NCBI GenBank assembly: GCA_964613725.1
Contig: CAZTJY010000067.1
Coordinates: 1-22,420, forward strand
Source of the DNA: Parapedobacter sp964613725
Lineage (GTDB): Bacteria; Bacteroidota; Bacteroidia; Sphingobacteriales; Sphingobacteriaceae
Direction of reading: 5' to 3'
DNA: 22,420 nt
The notes under the pieces were generated by a model. That model was not told where the DNA came from and did not search any database. It saw only the letters and a program-made list of their open reading frames with translations. Below, in pieces: positions 16,108-22,420 of this stretch (positions are counted from its first letter, which is position 1; every line of letters begins with the position of its first letter). A program made the translations under genes and the position numbers.

Positions 16108-17085
16108 ATGGCTGTCGATACGACCAAGCGATTCGACAGGATCGTGAGCATTTACATCCAGTTGCAATCCAAACGTGTGGTAAAAGCGCAGGAACTCGCT
16201 GAACGGTTCGGGGTAAGCCTGCGCACCATATACCGTGATATCCGTAGCCTCGAACAGGCCGGAGTTCCCATCTTCGGCGAGGCCGGTGCGGGTTACAGCA
16301 TTGTAGACGGCTACCGCCTACCGCCCGTATTGTTTACGAAAGAGGAAGCATTGAGTTTCGTGGGCGCCCAAAAGTTGATGGGAAAGTTCATGGACCGCCG
16401 GCTGCAGGAACATTACGACGCTGCACTATATAAAATCAAAGCGGTGCTCCGGATGACGGAGAAAGAGTCGTTGTCCGCCATCGAGTCCAATATCGTAATG
16501 GCTAAAACAGGGTATGAACTCTTCAATCACAACGTACCGCATGCACTCAGCCATCTGCTGGAAAGCATTGCGCAACGGCGACAGGTAAACCTCTTGTATA
16601 AAGGTGTCAAAGATGAAACACCCAAGCCACGCATCATCGAACCGGCAGGGCTCTTCCATGAAATGAATTTCTGGTATGTATATGCGTATTGCCATACGCG
16701 CAAGGATTACCGCCAGTTCCGGGCAGATCGGATTGCACAACTCCAGTTGCTCGACACCCCATTTGAACGAGAGCATCCGCCGCTCGGGGAGTTCATGGAC
16801 AAGCGGGCGCAGGCCCATAGCGATTTACCGAAGATAATGGCCCGCATCCGCGTAGAAAACCACTATGCAGCCCATATGAAGTGGGATCGCCGCTTTTGGG
16901 GGTTTGTTTCCGAACGGGATCGCGGGACGCACACCGAGATGGTCTTCGAAACACGAGACTTCCACGAAGGGTTTCCGCGTTGGTTACTCATGTACGGTGA
17001 TGGTGTAGAGGTACTCGAACCGGATAGCCTGCGCAACAGGGTGGTTGAGCTGATTGAAGCGGTCGCCGCGAATTTTAAGGATTAA
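16108..17085 (+). CDS. HTH and WYL-domain transcriptional regulator (YafY type)
   Basis: This encodes 325 residues. The N-terminal helix-turn-helix is at about 12-60 (RIVSIYIQLQSKRVVKAQEL, then GVSLRTIYRDIRSLEQAGVP), followed by the WYL domain at about 140-225, with FWYVYAYCHTRKDYRQFRAD and RIAQLQLL, and a C-terminal WCX-like extension. Such proteins sense a ligand through WYL and regulate nearby genes. The start lies 9 bases after the macroglobulin stop codon, so the two are likely one transcript, and the VOC and DinB-like genes that often accompany YafY-type regulators follow. Targets are not shown by the sequence. No ribosome binding site of note precedes it. Confidence 0.9.
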   Translation: MAVDTTKRFDRIVSIYIQLQSKRVVKAQELAERFGVSLRTIYRDIRSLEQAGVPIFGEAGAGYSIVDGYRLPPVLFTKEEALSFVGAQKLMGKFMDRRLQEHYDAALYKIKAVLRMTEKESLSAIESNIVMAKTGYELFNHNVPHALSHLLESIAQRRQVNLLYKGVKDETPKPRIIEPAGLFHEMNFWYVYAYCHTRKDYRQFRADRIAQLQLLDTPFEREHPPLGEFMDKRAQAHSDLPKIMARIRVENHYAAHMKWDRRFWGFVSERDRGTHTEMVFETRDFHEGFPRWLLMYGDGVEVLEPDSLRNRVVELIEAVAANFKD

Positions 17086-17158
17086 GGCTGTATTTCTTCG
17101 TCTCAAACACACCCCGAAATTGGCGCTTTTGCCCTTAACATTCCTGTTGGTTGCGTAT

Positions 17159-17187
17159 TATATTTGTAATATATCAATTGAAAGGAG
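17159..17187 (+). promoter_or_regulatory. Promoter -7 box and ribosome binding site of the VOC gene
   Basis: TATATTTG (17159-17166) matches the Bacteroidota -7 consensus; the -33 position (about 17135-17138, TTAA) does not match well. AAGGAG (17182-17187) lies 6 bases before the ATG at 17194 and fixes that start over the earlier frame at 17054, which overlaps the WYL gene end and has no domain. Confidence 0.45.
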
Positions 17188-17193
17188 CTTATC

Positions 17194-18096
17194 ATGCAAA
17201 AAATCATGCCCCATTTATGGTTCAACCGTGAAGCAAAAGAAGCGGCCAAGTTCTATACCACGGTATTCCCCGAATCACGGATCACCAACATCACCACACT
17301 GAACGACACGCCCTCTGGTGACGCAGATGTCGTATCTTTCGAGCTTTGGGGTTATTCTTTCATGGCCATAAGTGCTGGCCCCTTGTTCAAATTCAATCCG
17401 GCGATATCTTTTATGGTGAATTATGACCCCTCGCGGGATGCGGACGCTGCAAACCGACTTCATGAAGCGTGGGCCAAACTCGCCGACGGCGGAAAGGTGT
17501 TGATGCCACTCGATACGTATCCTTTTAGTGAACGCTATGGATGGGTACAGGATAAATATGGTCTTTCGTGGCAGCTGATCCTGACCAATCCCGAAGGCGA
17601 ACCACGACCGCCGATTATCCCCTGCCTTTTGTTTGTGGGCGAAGTGTGCGGAAAAGCAGAGGAAGCCACCGACTTCTATATTTCGGTATTTAAGGATACC
17701 GGTCGGGGCACCCTTGCCCGCTATCCGTCGGGTATGGCGCCTGACCGAGAAGGTAACGTCATGTTCTCCGACTTCCGTCTACAAAACCAATGGTTTGCGG
17801 CAATGGACAGCGCTCGGGAACACGGGTACGCATTTAATGAGGCCGTCTCGTTGATGGTGAATTGTGAAACGCAGGAGGAGATCGACTACCTTTGGGAAAA
17901 GCTATCGGCCGTACCCGATGCGGAGCAATGCGGCTGGTTGAAAGACAGGTTCGGCTTATCCTGGCAAATATCGCCCGCCATCCTCGAGGAGATGATGCAA
18001 GACCCGGACCCGGAAAAGGTAGCCCGGGTAACCAGGGCCTTTATGCAAATGAAAAAGTTTGATATCGAACAACTAAAGAACGCTTACCATGGGTAA
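17194..18096 (+). CDS. Two-domain VOC-fold protein (PhnB / 3-demethylubiquinone methyltransferase-like)
   Basis: This encodes 300 residues made of two similar halves. The first (about 1-135) opens with QKIMPHLWFNREAKEAAKFY and holds FELWGYSFMAISAGP, ISFMVNY and YGWVQDKYGLSWQLI; the second (about 140-280) repeats the pattern with IPCLLFVGEVCGKAEEATDFY, VSLMVNC and CGWLKDRFGLSWQISP. That layout matches the PF06983 family of the glyoxalase/VOC fold. Despite the family name these proteins are not proven methyltransferases, and reaction and substrate are unknown. A good Shine-Dalgarno sequence and its own promoter-like box precede it, so it need not depend on the upstream operon. It faces the DinB-like gene, with 9 bases between their stop codons. 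Confidence 0.88.
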   Translation: MQKIMPHLWFNREAKEAAKFYTTVFPESRITNITTLNDTPSGDADVVSFELWGYSFMAISAGPLFKFNPAISFMVNYDPSRDADAANRLHEAWAKLADGGKVLMPLDTYPFSERYGWVQDKYGLSWQLILTNPEGEPRPPIIPCLLFVGEVCGKAEEATDFYISVFKDTGRGTLARYPSGMAPDREGNVMFSDFRLQNQWFAAMDSAREHGYAFNEAVSLMVNCETQEEIDYLWEKLSAVPDAEQCGWLKDRFGLSWQISPAILEEMMQDPDPEKVARVTRAFMQMKKFDIEQLKNAYHG

Positions 18097-18098
18097 GC
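18082..18098. terminator. Hairpin at the convergent VOC/DinB ends
   Basis: GCTTACC and GGTAAGC pair perfectly (7 bp) around ATG, overlapping the VOC stop codon. Being symmetric it could act on both transcripts, but neither strand has a T-tract after it. I list it as a possible weak bidirectional terminator. Confidence 0.3.
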
Positions 18099-18105
18099 CC
18101 ATACG

Positions 18106-18573
18106 TTATCTTTCCCAGAAAAACGGTGGCTGGATGCCCAGTGCCCGGAGATACACGTAGCCTTGCGCCCGATGATGGATTTCGTTATCAATAAAATACA
18201 GGATGTTGTCGATAATCGGGAAGTTGAATTGCCCGAAGAGATTGAATGTTTCATGAAAATCCCCCTCCGGAATCCGGTTGAATAGTACTTCGATTTGGGG
18301 CGTATCCTCGTCCCATTTCTGTAATAGCGCGTTTTTTGTGACAATCCCTTCCAGTCCGCTTTCGGTATAGCCTTCCTCAGCGCGATCAACAATACCTTGC
18401 AGCCCCGGCACGGCAATGGACAACAGTTCTTTGGCCAAATCGCCGAAAGGACGCATGCCGCCAACTGAAAATGTGAAAAAATCCTTTTCGGGAAAAAGCT
18501 CGATAACCCGCCGGGTTAATGCACGGTGCCCTTGCCAATGTTTCAACAACTCGTCTTTGGTGATGATGCTCAT
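18106..18573 (-). CDS. DinB-family protein
   Basis: This encodes 155 residues of the DinB/YfiT-like four-helix bundle. Marks are the N-terminal LLKHWQGHRALTRRVIE helix and FIDNEIHHRAQGYVYLRALG near the C-terminus, with His residues at the usual metal-binding positions. Family members are metal-dependent, often thiol transferases or of unknown function; they are unrelated to the DinB DNA polymerase. The start at 18573 is the first ATG and agrees with the helix onset. A WYL regulator lies 1 kb away, which is a common pairing. An AT-rich repeat and a TTGACA dyad precede the gene on its promoter side. Confidence 0.85.
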   Translation of the reverse strand: MSIITKDELLKHWQGHRALTRRVIELFPEKDFFTFSVGGMRPFGDLAKELLSIAVPGLQGIVDRAEEGYTESGLEGIVTKNALLQKWDEDTPQIEVLFNRIPEGDFHETFNLFGQFNFPIIDNILYFIDNEIHHRAQGYVYLRALGIQPPFFWER

Positions 18574-18605
18574 GATAATGGATAATTGATAGTGAATAAT
18601 TATTT
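18574..18605. repeat. AT-rich imperfect tandem repeat
   Basis: The run holds near-copies of GATAATTG / GATAGTGA: GATAATGG, GATAATTG, GATAGTGA, ATAATTAT. It begins directly at the DinB start codon on the upstream side. I recall similar stretches in many Bacteroidota intergenic regions. Function unknown. Confidence 0.4.
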
Positions 18606-18634
18606 AATGTTCACTGCAAAGAAACGGGGCGTTG

Positions 18635-18652
18635 TTGACAGCCTTTTGTCAA
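18635..18652. promoter_or_regulatory. TTGACA dyad in the DinB/parE divergent region
   Basis: TTGACA (18635-18640) and TGTCAA (18647-18652) form a perfect 6-bp inverted repeat around GCCTTT. On the minus strand a TTTCTTTG box (18624-18617), one base off TAnnTTTG, lies 22 bases after it, so the dyad would cover the -33 region of a DinB-gene promoter. It is a candidate site for a regulator, perhaps the WYL protein; that link is inference. Confidence 0.35.
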
Positions 18653-18676
18653 TAGGGAAAACCAAACAAAAATTTG

Positions 18677-18684
18677 TATTATTG
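18677..18684 (+). promoter_or_regulatory. Possible promoter -7 box of parE
   Basis: TATTATTG is one base from TAnnTTTG and is followed by GCG as in the other promoters of the window. No -33 TTTG is found at the right distance. It lies about 80 bases before the parE start. Confidence 0.25.
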
Positions 18685-18762
18685 CGTGACTTCTATACGA
18701 CGTGGATAGCTAACAGCTTTAATCTGATGTCCAATGACGTTAGTCTAATGTATCAAAGAAAA

Positions 18763-20622
18763 ATGACCGCATACAACGAAGATAGCATACGTTCACTCGA
18801 TTGGAAAGAGCATATCCGGCTTCGGCCAGGGATGTATATTGGCAAGCTGGGCGACGGCTCAGCGTACGACGACGGTATCTATGTATTGCTTAAAGAAGTA
18901 GTGGATAACTCCATCGATGAGTTCGTGATGGGCGCCGGTAGGACCATCGACATCAGCATGAGCGAGCAGAAGATTGCCGTGCGAGATTACGGTCGGGGCA
19001 TCCCGATCGGCTCGGTTGTCGACGTGGTGTCAAAAATCAATACCGGAGGCAAATACGACAGCAAAGCCTTCCAAAAATCGGTCGGCCTTAACGGTGTCGG
19101 CACGAAGGCGGTCAACGCACTTTCCACCTCGTTTACGGTACAGTCGTACCGCGATGGAAAGACACGGATTGCCGAGTTCAGCAAAGGCGAATTGGTAAGG
19201 GATGAAGAAAAGACCACCACCCAGCGAAATGGGACGGCCGTAACATTTTATCCCGACGACAGCATTTTCAAAAACTACCATTACCGCGCGGAGTTCGTGG
19301 AAAACATGATCTGGAATTATGTCTTCCTCAACTCGGGGTTGACGATTAATTTCAACGGTCAGAAATTTGTGTCCGAAAACGGACTTAAAGACCTGCTTGA
19401 ACGGAATATCGATGCGGAGTCTATGCGCTACCCCATCATCCACCTCAAAGGGGACGACATCGAAATTGCGATTACCCACGGCCAGCAGTATGGCGAAGAA
19501 TATTACTCGTTTGTAAACGGCCAACATACCACGCAGGGCGGCACACACCAAGCGGCTTTCCGCGAAGCGGTAGTGAAGACCGTGCGCGAGTTTTACAAGA
19601 AAGATTACGACGCCTCCGATATCCGGGCGTCCATCATCGGGGCCGTTGCCATCAAGGTGCAGGAGCCCGTATTCGAATCGCAAACGAAAACCAAACTGGG
19701 CTCACAGAGCGTCGGCCCCGAAGGCCCGACCGTACGCACGTTTATCAATGACTTTATCAAAAAGGCCCTCGACGACTACCTGCATAAGCACAGTGAAACG
19801 GCCGATGCATTGCTGAAACGGATTATGCAGTCGGAACGGGAGCGGAAAGATATCGCCGGCATCAAAAAGCTCGCCAATGAGCGTGCAAAGAAAGCGTCAT
19901 TACACAACCGCAAACTGCGCGATTGCAAAGTGCACTACGGAGACAAGCATGAATTAGCCCAAGAGACGACCTTATTCATCACCGAGGGCGATTCGGCGAG
20001 CGGATCTATCACCAAATCGCGCAATGTGCAGACGCAAGCCGTATTCAGCCTGAAGGGCAAGCCGCTCAATGCATTCGGCCTCACCAAGAAAGTGGTGTAT
20101 GAGAATGAGGAATTCAACCTCCTGCAACACGCGCTCAATATCGAAGACGGGCTGGATGGGCTCCGTTATAACCACATTGTCATTGCTACCGACGCCGACG
20201 TGGATGGCATGCACATCCGCCTGCTGCTGATGACCTTCTTCCTCCAGTTTTTTCCCGATTTGGTAAAAGCTGGCCATGTATCTATTTTGCAAACACCGCT
20301 ATTCCGCGTGCGCAATAAAAAAGAAACCATCTATTGCTACAGCGATGAAGAACGCCAGCGAGCCATCATGAAATTAGGCGGCAAGCCTGAAATAACGCGT
20401 TTTAAAGGACTGGGCGAGATATCACCGGAAGAATTTGGATTATTTATAGGGGAAGACATGCGGCTGGACCCTGTCATTCTATTAAAAGAACTAAAAATAA
20501 AGCAACTGCTGGAATACTATATGGGTAAAAATACGCCCGACAGGCAAAAACACATCGTCAACAACCTCCGTGTGGAAGTGGATATTGCTGAAGAATCGAA
20601 AACCGAAGAATTGGTGGCGTAA
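18763..20622 (+). CDS. parE: DNA topoisomerase IV subunit B
   Basis: This encodes 619 residues from the ATG at 18763. The frame is open back to 18586, but the extra 59 residues are unlike any ParE and lie across the AT-rich intergenic sequence, and the conserved start EDSIRSLDWKEHIRLRPGMY follows 18763 at once. The GHKL ATPase domain is at about 10-215 (EVVDNSIDEF, DYGRGIPI, GLNGVGTKAVNALS), then the transducer domain, then the TOPRIM domain with EGDSASGS, GKPLNAFG and DADVDGMHIRLLL. All catalytic motifs are intact. With ParC the enzyme separates replicated chromosomes using ATP. I assign ParE rather than GyrB from the typical Bacteroidota opening sequence and length. parC does not follow; purU does, 6 bases on. 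Confidence 0.92.
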   Translation: MTAYNEDSIRSLDWKEHIRLRPGMYIGKLGDGSAYDDGIYVLLKEVVDNSIDEFVMGAGRTIDISMSEQKIAVRDYGRGIPIGSVVDVVSKINTGGKYDSKAFQKSVGLNGVGTKAVNALSTSFTVQSYRDGKTRIAEFSKGELVRDEEKTTTQRNGTAVTFYPDDSIFKNYHYRAEFVENMIWNYVFLNSGLTINFNGQKFVSENGLKDLLERNIDAESMRYPIIHLKGDDIEIAITHGQQYGEEYYSFVNGQHTTQGGTHQAAFREAVVKTVREFYKKDYDASDIRASIIGAVAIKVQEPVFESQTKTKLGSQSVGPEGPTVRTFINDFIKKALDDYLHKHSETADALLKRIMQSERERKDIAGIKKLANERAKKASLHNRKLRDCKVHYGDKHELAQETTLFITEGDSASGSITKSRNVQTQAVFSLKGKPLNAFGLTKKVVYENEEFNLLQHALNIEDGLDGLRYNHIVIATDADVDGMHIRLLLMTFFLQFFPDLVKAGHVSILQTPLFRVRNKKETIYCYSDEERQRAIMKLGGKPEITRFKGLGEISPEEFGLFIGEDMRLDPVILLKELKIKQLLEYYMGKNTPDRQKHIVNNLRVEVDIAEESKTEELVA

Positions 20623-20628
20623 TAGATC

Positions 20629-21471
20629 ATGATAAACCAAACCCTTATTCTCATCCAGTGCCGCGATGCCGTGGGACTGGTTGGCCGGATTGCCAATACG
20701 GTAGCGCGCCATGCCTTGAACATCGTTACCATGCGCGAATATGTGGATGAAGCCGCCGAGCGCTTCTATGTACGAATTGTCTGCGCAGGTAAAGCGGAAG
20801 ATAACGAGTTGCTTACCGCCGACCTCATCGATGCTTTACCAATAGGAGCCAAGGTAATCGTAAATCCACCACAACAAAAACGGCTGGCCATATTGGTTAC
20901 CAAAGAACACCATTGCCTTGGCGACATCATCGTCCGTTATTTTTTCAACACGCTGGGGGCCGAAGTCTGCTGCGTAGTGGGCAATTACGACGAGTTGAGC
21001 GCATTCACGCAACGATTCAACATCCCGTTTTACCACGTAACCCATGAAGGGAAATCGAAAGCTGAATTTGAATCGGAAATTGCACACCTGCTGGATTCCC
21101 ACCAACCGGATTACCTCGTGCTGGCCAAATTCATGCGGATACTCTCGACCGATTTCGTAGATCGTTATACAGGGCGGATCATCAACATCCACCATTCGTT
21201 CCTTCCGGCGTTCATTGGAGCTAGCCCGTACAAACAAGCCTACGAGCGGGGGGTTAAACTGATTGGCGCTACGGCCCACTTCGTGACCAGCGATCTTGAC
21301 CAAGGTCCCATCATCGCGCAGGATATCCGCCCGGTAAACCATAGCTATACCGTGAAGGACATGGTACGCGCCGGCAAGGAAGTCGAGAAATCGGTATTGA
21401 GTAAGGCGCTACGGCTGGTCATCGAAGACCGGGTCATCATTACCGGGAATAAGACGGTGGTGTTTGAGTAA
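20629..21471 (+). CDS. purU: Formyltetrahydrofolate deformylase
   Basis: This encodes 280 residues, the usual length. An N-terminal ACT-type regulatory domain (about 1-80; LILIQCRDAVGLVGRIANTV) is followed by a formyltransferase-like catalytic domain with LAILVTKEHHCLGDII, DYLVLAKFMRILS, the catalytic NIHHSFLPAF near residues 186-195, and SDLDQGPII with the catalytic Asp at about 224. It hydrolyses 10-formyltetrahydrofolate to formate and tetrahydrofolate in the cytoplasm, balancing one-carbon units and supplying formate. It starts 6 bases after parE and is likely read from the same transcript. Its 3' end overlaps the convergent cupin gene by 32 bases. Confidence 0.93.
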   Translation: MINQTLILIQCRDAVGLVGRIANTVARHALNIVTMREYVDEAAERFYVRIVCAGKAEDNELLTADLIDALPIGAKVIVNPPQQKRLAILVTKEHHCLGDIIVRYFFNTLGAEVCCVVGNYDELSAFTQRFNIPFYHVTHEGKSKAEFESEIAHLLDSHQPDYLVLAKFMRILSTDFVDRYTGRIINIHHSFLPAFIGASPYKQAYERGVKLIGATAHFVTSDLDQGPIIAQDIRPVNHSYTVKDMVRAGKEVEKSVLSKALRLVIEDRVIITGNKTVVFE

Positions 21472-21793
21472 CGAAATCTTCCCGCATCGGTGTAAACGAA
21501 TCGATGAGTACACCTGGTTCGACACAGCGGCAGCTGTGCGTGCTTTTCGAAGGGATGATGCATGTATCGCCCTGAACCATAACCTCTGTGCGTTCGCCGA
21601 TGGCGTATTCAAACACGCCTGACTCGACATAGCTGATCTGCGTGTGGGGGTGCTGATGGGCCTTACCAATGCTTCCGGCTTCAAACCGTACCTTTACCAC
21701 CATCAGGTCGTGGTTGTACGACATGATTTTGCGACTCACCCCCTCGCCGAGGTCTTCCCAATCGCATTCCTTGTCGGCGTTAAACAATACCAT
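21440..21793 (-). CDS. Small cupin-domain protein
   Basis: This encodes 117 residues forming a single cupin barrel. The first cupin motif is visible as AGSIGKAHQHPHTQISYVES, then GVFEYAIGE, with three His available for metal; the second motif is GDTCIIPSKSTHSCRCVEPG with one more His. The layout resembles KdgF-like and related one-domain cupins, which bind a metal and act on sugars or acids, but I cannot name its substrate. It starts 7 bases after the methyltransferase gene, so the two are one operon. Its last 32 bases overlap the end of purU on the other strand. Confidence 0.85.
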   Translation of the reverse strand: MVLFNADKECDWEDLGEGVSRKIMSYNHDLMVVKVRFEAGSIGKAHQHPHTQISYVESGVFEYAIGERTEVMVQGDTCIIPSKSTHSCRCVEPGVLIDSFTPMREDFVTQTPPSYSR

Positions 21794-21800
21794 ATCTCAT

Positions 21801-22420
21801 TTAGCCTAATTTCAGAAACTTTCCGAACACCCCCAACGGCAGTTTGCTACCCGCCGTCGCTTGCAGGTACAATTCGCCGGTTTCGAGGTTTTGTACTTCC
21901 GGCAATGCCGCCTTAATAAGGTTTTCGACAATCACTGACGAGAAACCCAACGAATAGGTATTCAAAATCAGAAAGTGCTCTTGGGGATCGAGCAGTTGGA
22001 CCACGTCACGCATCATTTCTGCAATGTGGTCTTCCAGTTTCCATTTCTCACCCTTCGGTCCATGCCCATAAGCTGGCGGATCGAGGATGATGCCGTGGTA
22101 CTTGTTGCCCCGCTTCAGCTCGCGCTTCACGAACTTAAGCGCATCCTCCACCACCCAGCGGGTATCCGAAAGGCCCGACAGCTCCTGGTTTTCGTTGGCC
22201 CACGTAACGACCTGTTTAATGGAGTCTACGTGTGTGGTATCCGCGCCAGCGGCACGTGCAACGAGCGAAGACCCACCGGTATAGGCAAAAAGATTGAGCA
22301 CCTTAGGCCGCGGCGTACGAAATGTTTTGACCGCCCTTGAAATATAATCCCAATTGACCGCCTGCTCGGGAAAAACACCCACATGTTTGAAGGATGTGAG
22401 GCCAAGGCGTAACTTAATGG
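21801..22420 (-). CDS. Class I SAM-dependent methyltransferase, RlmI/RlmK-like (C-terminal part)
   Basis: About 206 residues are visible; the gene enters from the right edge. The frame is open to the edge through GLTSFKHVGVFPEQAVNWDY, so the GTG at 22382 is an internal codon and the true start lies outside. Seen motifs: FPEQAVNW, the SAM-binding LNLFAYTGGSSLVARAAGA, THVDSIKQVVTWANEN, RWVVEDALKFVKRE and the catalytic DPPAYGHGP. These are the marks of the rRNA cytosine-methyltransferase-like group around RlmI; the exact RNA target is not shown. The protein is cytoplasmic, and the cupin gene follows 7 bases on. Confidence 0.88.
   Translation of the reverse strand, partial: IKLRLGLTSFKHVGVFPEQAVNWDYISRAVKTFRTPRPKVLNLFAYTGGSSLVARAAGADTTHVDSIKQVVTWANENQELSGLSDTRWVVEDALKFVKRELKRGNKYHGIILDPPAYGHGPKGEKWKLEDHIAEMMRDVVQLLDPQEHFLILNTYSLGFSSVIVENLIKAALPEVQNLETGELYLQATAGSKLPLGVFGKFLKLG

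Noticed and set aside
18586..18762. N-terminal extension of ParE from an earlier ATG
   Set aside because: The extra 59 residues cross the AT-rich repeat and dyad, and conserved ParE sequence starts only after 18763.
19030..19683. 217-codon open frame on the minus strand inside parE
   Set aside because: Shadow frame across the conserved ParE coding region.
22380..22382. GTG as the start of the methyltransferase
   Set aside because: The frame stays open to the window edge and the upstream codons (GLTSFKH) continue the conserved family sequence.
1..22420. tRNA, rRNA, CRISPR array, IS element or prophage
   Set aside because: I found no cloverleaf, regularly spaced repeat array, transposase-like protein or phage structural gene in reading the window.

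Overview
The window looks like chromosomal DNA from a Bacteroidota bacterium, most likely of the Sphingobacteriaceae. Three things point there: a SusC/SusD pair behind an ECF sigma factor and a FecR-type anti-sigma factor; a parE of the Bacteroidota type; and several promoters with the Bacteroidota consensus (TTTG, about 20 bases, TAnnTTTG). The genus is an inference and I did not fix it. I saw no rRNA, tRNA, CRISPR array, insertion sequence or phage gene.

Left part (1-9513, all genes on the minus strand). Read in transcription order this is a nutrient-uptake locus: ECF sigma factor, FecR-like anti-sigma factor with one membrane helix, SusC-like TonB-dependent receptor with an STN signalling domain, SusD-like lipoprotein, and a secreted FAD-dependent oxidoreductase. 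A Tat-exported Gfo/Idh/MocA oxidoreductase follows; it has its own promoter and runs off the left edge. The expected logic is that substrate binding by SusC/D is signalled through STN to FecR, which frees the sigma factor to transcribe susC/D. No glycosidase lies in the visible part, so the substrate is open. The most interesting signal is between fecR and susC: a strong intrinsic terminator on the opposite (+) strand, with a promoter-like element overlapping the susC start codon. Together they predict an antisense RNA of about 100 nt covering the susC leader.

Middle (9465-10053). This is a 589-base divergent intergenic region. It holds the sigma-operon promoter, a probable decayed reading frame, and the promoter of a very large gene on the + strand.

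Right part. On the + strand come a 2014-residue secreted alpha-2-macroglobulin-like protein with an intact CxEQ thioester motif, a WYL-domain regulator, a two-domain VOC/PhnB-like protein, parE and purU. A DinB-like gene on the minus strand sits between the VOC gene and parE. A cupin gene and a partial SAM-dependent methyltransferase on the minus strand close the window. The macroglobulin carries, in the probable bait region, a segment that closely resembles the SusC EVVVVGYG signature. That is the second observation most worth following.
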